Notes under the pieces: model-generated
Databases searched by the model: none
Seen by the model: the letters and a program-made list of their open reading frames with translations, nothing else
Told to the model about the DNA's origin: nothing
Shown here: positions 6,222-8,935 of the stretch, piece after piece
Numbering within the stretch: position 1 is the first letter of the stretch
Layout of the letters: each line of letters begins with the position of its first letter
Translations under genes and position numbers: made by a program
Assembly (NCBI GenBank): GCA_013140395.1
Contig: JABFSY010000102.1
Span: 1 to 8,935, forward strand
Direction of reading: 5' to 3'
Origin: Cyclobacteriaceae bacterium
Lineage (GTDB): Bacteria; Bacteroidota; Bacteroidia; Cytophagales; Cyclobacteriaceae
Length of the DNA stretch: 8,935 bases

Positions 6222-6817
6222 TCGAACTTCCCGTAATGGAAGACTTCTATACCATTCAGGGAGAGGGATTCTATCAAGGTACTGCCGCTTATTTTATTCG
6301 TTTGGGAGGATGCGATGTGGGCTGTGTGTGGTGCGATGTAAAAGAAAGTTGGGATGTGAATGCTCATCCGAAATTGCCTGTTTCCGTACTGGCACAAAAA
6401 GCCAAGGAAAGTGGAAGCCAGGTTGTAGTAGTTACTGGAGGCGAACCCGCCATGCATAATTTGGAATGTTTGACAAGTGAAATAAAACAGGTAGGGCTAA
6501 ACACACACATTGAGACATCGGGTGTCTATCCATTAACGGGAACTTGGGATTGGATTTGTTTCTCACCAAAGAAATTCAAGGGTCCTCATCCCTCTATTTT
6601 CGGGCATGCCCATGAATTGAAAGTGGTTATTTTTCACAAATCTGATTTTGACTTTGCGGAAGAATTTGCAGCTAAAGTTTCTTCTTCGTGTTTTTTGTAT
6701 TTGCAGCCCGAGTGGTCGAAAGAAAATGAAATGTTGCCTTTGATTATTGAATATGTTAAGCGCAATCCTAAATGGAAGATTTCTTTGCAGGTTCATAAAT
6801 ATATGAATATACCCTGA
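6182..6817 (+). CDS. queE: 7-carboxy-7-deazaguanine synthase (radical SAM)
   Basis: QueE converts 6-carboxy-5,6,7,8-tetrahydropterin to 7-carboxy-7-deazaguanine, a step toward preQ0 and queuosine in tRNA. From the ATG at 6182 the product is 211 residues. It shows VMEDFYTIQGEGFYQGTAA (18-36), the radical SAM cluster motif CDVGCVWC with Cys44, Cys48 and Cys51 (CX3CX2C), the SAM-binding TGGEP (85-89), and the Bacteroidota-type ending LQVHKYMNIP. The first 15 residues lie upstream of the conserved LPVMEDFYTIQ block, and residues 7-14 are encoded by one arm of an inverted repeat, suggesting a repeat-derived extension. The TTG at 6170 is disfavoured; the internal ATG at 6236 (residue 19) would cut into the conserved start region. 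It lies between folD and pabB without queC, queD or queF nearby. The folate and deazaguanine routes share the GTP cyclohydrolase product, which may explain the neighbourhood. Confidence 0.95.
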   Translation: MSSPANLEPKILNFELPVMEDFYTIQGEGFYQGTAAYFIRLGGCDVGCVWCDVKESWDVNAHPKLPVSVLAQKAKESGSQVVVVTGGEPAMHNLECLTSEIKQVGLNTHIETSGVYPLTGTWDWICFSPKKFKGPHPSIFGHAHELKVVIFHKSDFDFAEEFAAKVSSSCFLYLQPEWSKENEMLPLIIEYVKRNPKWKISLQVHKYMNIP

Positions 6818-6833
6818 GCAAGAACAAGGGAAA

Positions 6834-7808
6834 ATGGATCTAAAGAATTTTAAAGAAAAGCTAAACGATTGGGGACATAATAAAGTCCCTTTTTTGTTTT
6901 TTATCGATTTTGAAATGCAAAGGCCGAAAGCCTGGCGGATTAACGAAATAAATTCGGATGAGTTGCTTTTTGAGATCAACGGATTTTCAAATACTCCTAA
7001 CCACAAAATAGAAAAAAATGAAAGATTGAAGTTAGAGATTGAAACCAGTTTGAATAGCGACTATGAGTCTAAATTCTATAGAGTGATGCATTACCTCCAG
7101 CGGGGGGATTCTTTTGTAACGAACCTGACCATCAAAACAAAGATTCATACCAATCATACTCTACACGAACTATTCTACCTTGGCAATGCGCGGTACAAGA
7201 TCTGGTACAAAGAAGAATTCCTCGTTTTCTCTCCCGAAACATTTATCCAAATAAAAAATCAAAAAATCTTTGCATTCCCAATGAAGGGAACGATTGATGC
7301 AACGATACCCCATGCAAAAGAAAAAATCTTGGCAGACCAGAAAGAATTGGCTGAACATGTCACGATTGTAGACTTGTTACGAAACGACTTGAGTAGTGTT
7401 GCTTCTTCGGTCAAGGTGGAACGGTTTCGCTATGTTGAAGAAGTCAAAACAAACGGCAAAAACTTGCTTCAAGTAAGTTCAGCGATACAAGGAGATTTGC
7501 CCCCCGATTATTCATCACATTTGGGAGATATCCTGTTTTCGCTTTTGCCGGCCGGTTCGGTAAGTGGGGCTCCCAAAGTAAAAACATGTCAGATTATACG
7601 AGAAGTAGAGGGCGAGAGTAGAGGCTATTACACAGGAATAGTTGGTTTTTTTGATGGTGTTAATTTGGATTCGGGTGTAATGATTCGATACATTGAAAAA
7701 ACAGGAAATGATTTGTTTTTCAGGAGTGGAGGAGGAATCACCACGCAGAGCAACGGAAAAGCAGAGTATCAGGAAGCTGTAGATAAGATTTATGTACCGG
7801 TTTATTGA
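6834..7808 (+). CDS. pabB: Aminodeoxychorismate synthase component I, short form
   Basis: PabB adds ammonia to chorismate, giving 4-amino-4-deoxychorismate for folate synthesis, usually with the glutaminase PabA. The 324-residue product is a nearly bare chorismate-binding domain (PF00425), lacking most of the N-terminal domain of E. coli PabB (about 450 residues). It carries FPMKGT (148-153), in which Lys151 corresponds to the nucleophilic lysine of aminodeoxychorismate synthases; anthranilate synthases have Ala in this motif (PIAGT), so TrpE is unlikely. Other landmarks are IVDLLRNDLSSVA (178-190), LLPAGSVSGAPK (237-248), GYYTGIVGFFDG (264-275) and RSGGGITTQSN...EYQEA with Glu311 and Glu314. 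The ATG at 6834 lies 16 bases after queE. The 3' end overlaps pabC by 17 bases in another frame, indicating coupled expression. No pabA is in the window. An 18-base stretch (6975-6992) equals part of the 1930-1971 intergenic repeat. Confidence 0.93.
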   Translation: MDLKNFKEKLNDWGHNKVPFLFFIDFEMQRPKAWRINEINSDELLFEINGFSNTPNHKIEKNERLKLEIETSLNSDYESKFYRVMHYLQRGDSFVTNLTIKTKIHTNHTLHELFYLGNARYKIWYKEEFLVFSPETFIQIKNQKIFAFPMKGTIDATIPHAKEKILADQKELAEHVTIVDLLRNDLSSVASSVKVERFRYVEEVKTNGKNLLQVSSAIQGDLPPDYSSHLGDILFSLLPAGSVSGAPKVKTCQIIREVEGESRGYYTGIVGFFDGVNLDSGVMIRYIEKTGNDLFFRSGGGITTQSNGKAEYQEAVDKIYVPVY

Positions 7809-8388
7809 GACAATAAAACTGTTGGATGGACAATTCTTCCATCTGGACTATCACCAACAGAGAATGGATTGGACTATCAAAAAATTCTTTGAACAAGAAG
7901 GTACTATCCATTTAAAAGAATATCTCGCACGCCAATCGTTTTTGACAGAAGGACTTTTTAAATGTCGGATTGTTTATGACAAAACTATTTCATCAGTGGA
8001 GTTTTTGCCCTATACGATCAAACCTGTCCGTTCATTGAAGGTAGTGTACGCTCATTCTATTGAATACGCCTACAAATTTGAAGCAAGGGACCAGCTACTA
8101 GAATTGTACAATCAGAGAGGACTACACGATGAAATAATAATCGTGGAAAATAATCTGATAACGGATGCCTCGTATGCCAATTTGGTTTTTTTCGATGGAG
8201 CCACTTGGATCACACCAACCTCTTATTTACTCAATGGCACTATGCGACAAATTTTAATCGATCAGCGAAGGATTAAAACTGCTCAAATTTCGTTATCGGA
8301 TATAACTAACTTTGAAAAAGTAAAGTTGATCAATTCAATGTTGGGCTTTAAGGGGCCGGAAATCCCGGTTTCACAAATTGAAATTTAG
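7792..8388 (+). CDS. pabC: Class IV aminotransferase-fold protein, likely 4-amino-4-deoxychorismate lyase
   Basis: PabC is a PLP enzyme that splits 4-amino-4-deoxychorismate into 4-aminobenzoate and pyruvate. The 198-residue product is shorter than E. coli PabC (269) but matches the compact Bacteroidota form. It begins with FIETIKLLDGQFFHLDYHQQRM, the typical class IV opening with the His-x-x-R-M block. Lys95 in EYAYKFEARD is the candidate Schiff-base lysine. The C-terminal half shows HDEIIIVENNLITDASYAN (112-130), in which the S-x-x-N end is typical of the fold, and TPTSYLLNGTMRQ (141-153). Adjacency to and 17-base overlap with pabB strongly support the lyase role over a branched-chain or D-amino-acid aminotransferase. 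The start ATG lies within the last codons of pabB, a translational-coupling arrangement; the two activities are fused in one polypeptide in some bacteria. The downstream TPR gene starts only two bases after its stop. Confidence 0.88.
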   Translation: MYRFIETIKLLDGQFFHLDYHQQRMDWTIKKFFEQEGTIHLKEYLARQSFLTEGLFKCRIVYDKTISSVEFLPYTIKPVRSLKVVYAHSIEYAYKFEARDQLLELYNQRGLHDEIIIVENNLITDASYANLVFFDGATWITPTSYLLNGTMRQILIDQRRIKTAQISLSDITNFEKVKLINSMLGFKGPEIPVSQIEI

Positions 8389-8390
8389 AA

Positions 8391-8935
8391 ATGAAATTAA
8401 TAGCAAGTCTTTTCTTATTGTTTTCATTGGCAGGCCAGGCACAACCTCCGTTAAGTACAAAGTCGAAAAAGGCCATCGAGTACTATTTGCAGTCGGATAA
8501 CTTTAGGGTTCGCGGTCAACTGGCACAGGCTATTGCATTATTGAACCAGGCAATCGCGAAGGATAACAAATTTGAGGAAGCCTACTATCGACTGGGGCTT
8601 ACCTATCGTAGTTCTGGTGAGCTGGCACTATCTGTCAAAAGTTTTGAGAAAGGGGCAAGCCTCACTCGCGATTTGGTCAAAGAAAAATCGTATTCTTTTA
8701 TTCTAGGCGAAACGTATTTGAAGCAGGGTCAATATGCTTTGGCGATACCCTATCTCGATCGGTTTTTGGCATTGGAGAAATTCGATAAAGCCAAGTTAGA
8801 ACAAGTAAAGGTCTGGCGATCACAATGCGACTATGCGCTGTTACACCAAAATGAACAATGGAGGTACGACACTCGTCCTCTTAGTGATACCGTAAACATC
8901 TTCCCAATGCAGTATTTTCCTACGCTCACTGCGGA
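8391..8935 (+). CDS. Secreted TPR protein, N-terminal part (possible PD40/OmpA-family, PorE-like); runs off the window
   Basis: The frame is open from the ATG at 8391 to the edge, giving 181 complete codons. Residues 1-18 (MKLIASLFLLFSLAGQAQ) form a signal peptide with likely cleavage after Ala17 or Gln18. Residues from about 25 to 150 are helical with TPR character: AIEYYLQSDNFRVRGQLAQAI, then FEEAYYRLGLTYRSSGELALS, then YSFILGETYLKQGQYALAIPYLDRFLAL. The visible end, RPLSDTVNIFPMQYFPTLTA, resembles the link between TPRs and a PD40 beta-propeller in Bacteroidota proteins that finish with an OmpA peptidoglycan-binding domain; PorE of the type IX secretion system has this architecture. The downstream domains are outside the window, so this name is inference. 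The start lies two bases after the pabC stop, although a functional link to folate is not expected. Confidence 0.82.
   Translation, partial: MKLIASLFLLFSLAGQAQPPLSTKSKKAIEYYLQSDNFRVRGQLAQAIALLNQAIAKDNKFEEAYYRLGLTYRSSGELALSVKSFEKGASLTRDLVKEKSYSFILGETYLKQGQYALAIPYLDRFLALEKFDKAKLEQVKVWRSQCDYALLHQNEQWRYDTRPLSDTVNIFPMQYFPTLTA

Noticed and set aside
6563..7006. Minus-strand open frame of 147 codons across queE and pabB
   Set aside because: Antisense to two conserved genes; low-complexity Phe/Ser/Ile-rich product without recognisable motifs.

Overview
The window comes from a member of the Bacteroidota, most likely the order Cytophagales. This rests on protein flavour (queE, lepA and pabB/pabC variants typical of the phylum), the near absence of Shine-Dalgarno sequences before start codons, a TAnnTTTG-type -7 promoter element before lepA, AT-rich intergenic direct repeats built on AATTTGAAAATG-like units, and a truncated TPR protein of the kind that usually precedes PD40/OmpA domains in this phylum. 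I cannot name the genus from sequence alone.

Layout. Positions 1-123 hold what looks like the tail of a plus-strand gene. A small unrecognised lipoprotein follows on the plus strand (152-685). It converges on a minus-strand group that reads right to left: an Xaa-Pro aminopeptidase P (3264 to 1972), a secreted DUF4198 protein (1929 to 1132) and a RidA-family deaminase (1124 to 696). The short spacings allow a single transcript. A divergent intergenic region (3265-3387) separates this group from a rightward series that fills the rest of the window: lepA, folD, queE, a short pabB, pabC and the start of a secreted TPR protein that runs off the edge.

Function. The rightward genes have a one-carbon, folate and GTP-derived metabolism flavour. 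FolD interconverts 5,10-methylene- and 10-formyl-tetrahydrofolate. PabB and PabC make the 4-aminobenzoate part of folate. QueE makes the 7-deazaguanine skeleton of queuosine. The folate and deazaguanine routes both start from GTP and dihydroneopterin triphosphate, so the grouping makes sense, although queC/D/F and pabA are not present here. LepA is a translation GTPase.

The window is mostly ordinary housekeeping DNA and I see no mobile element, CRISPR array, RNA gene or new defence-like system. The points worth a second look are a 19/22 inverted repeat that brackets the start region of queE and supplies part of its N-terminus, short intergenic repeat units shared between two gene leaders (one sharing an exact 18-mer with the inside of pabB), FolD residues that suggest altered nucleotide-cofactor preference, and three places (ridA, lepA, queE) where a TTG would be a misleading upstream start. 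No gene-free stretch exceeds 300 bases.
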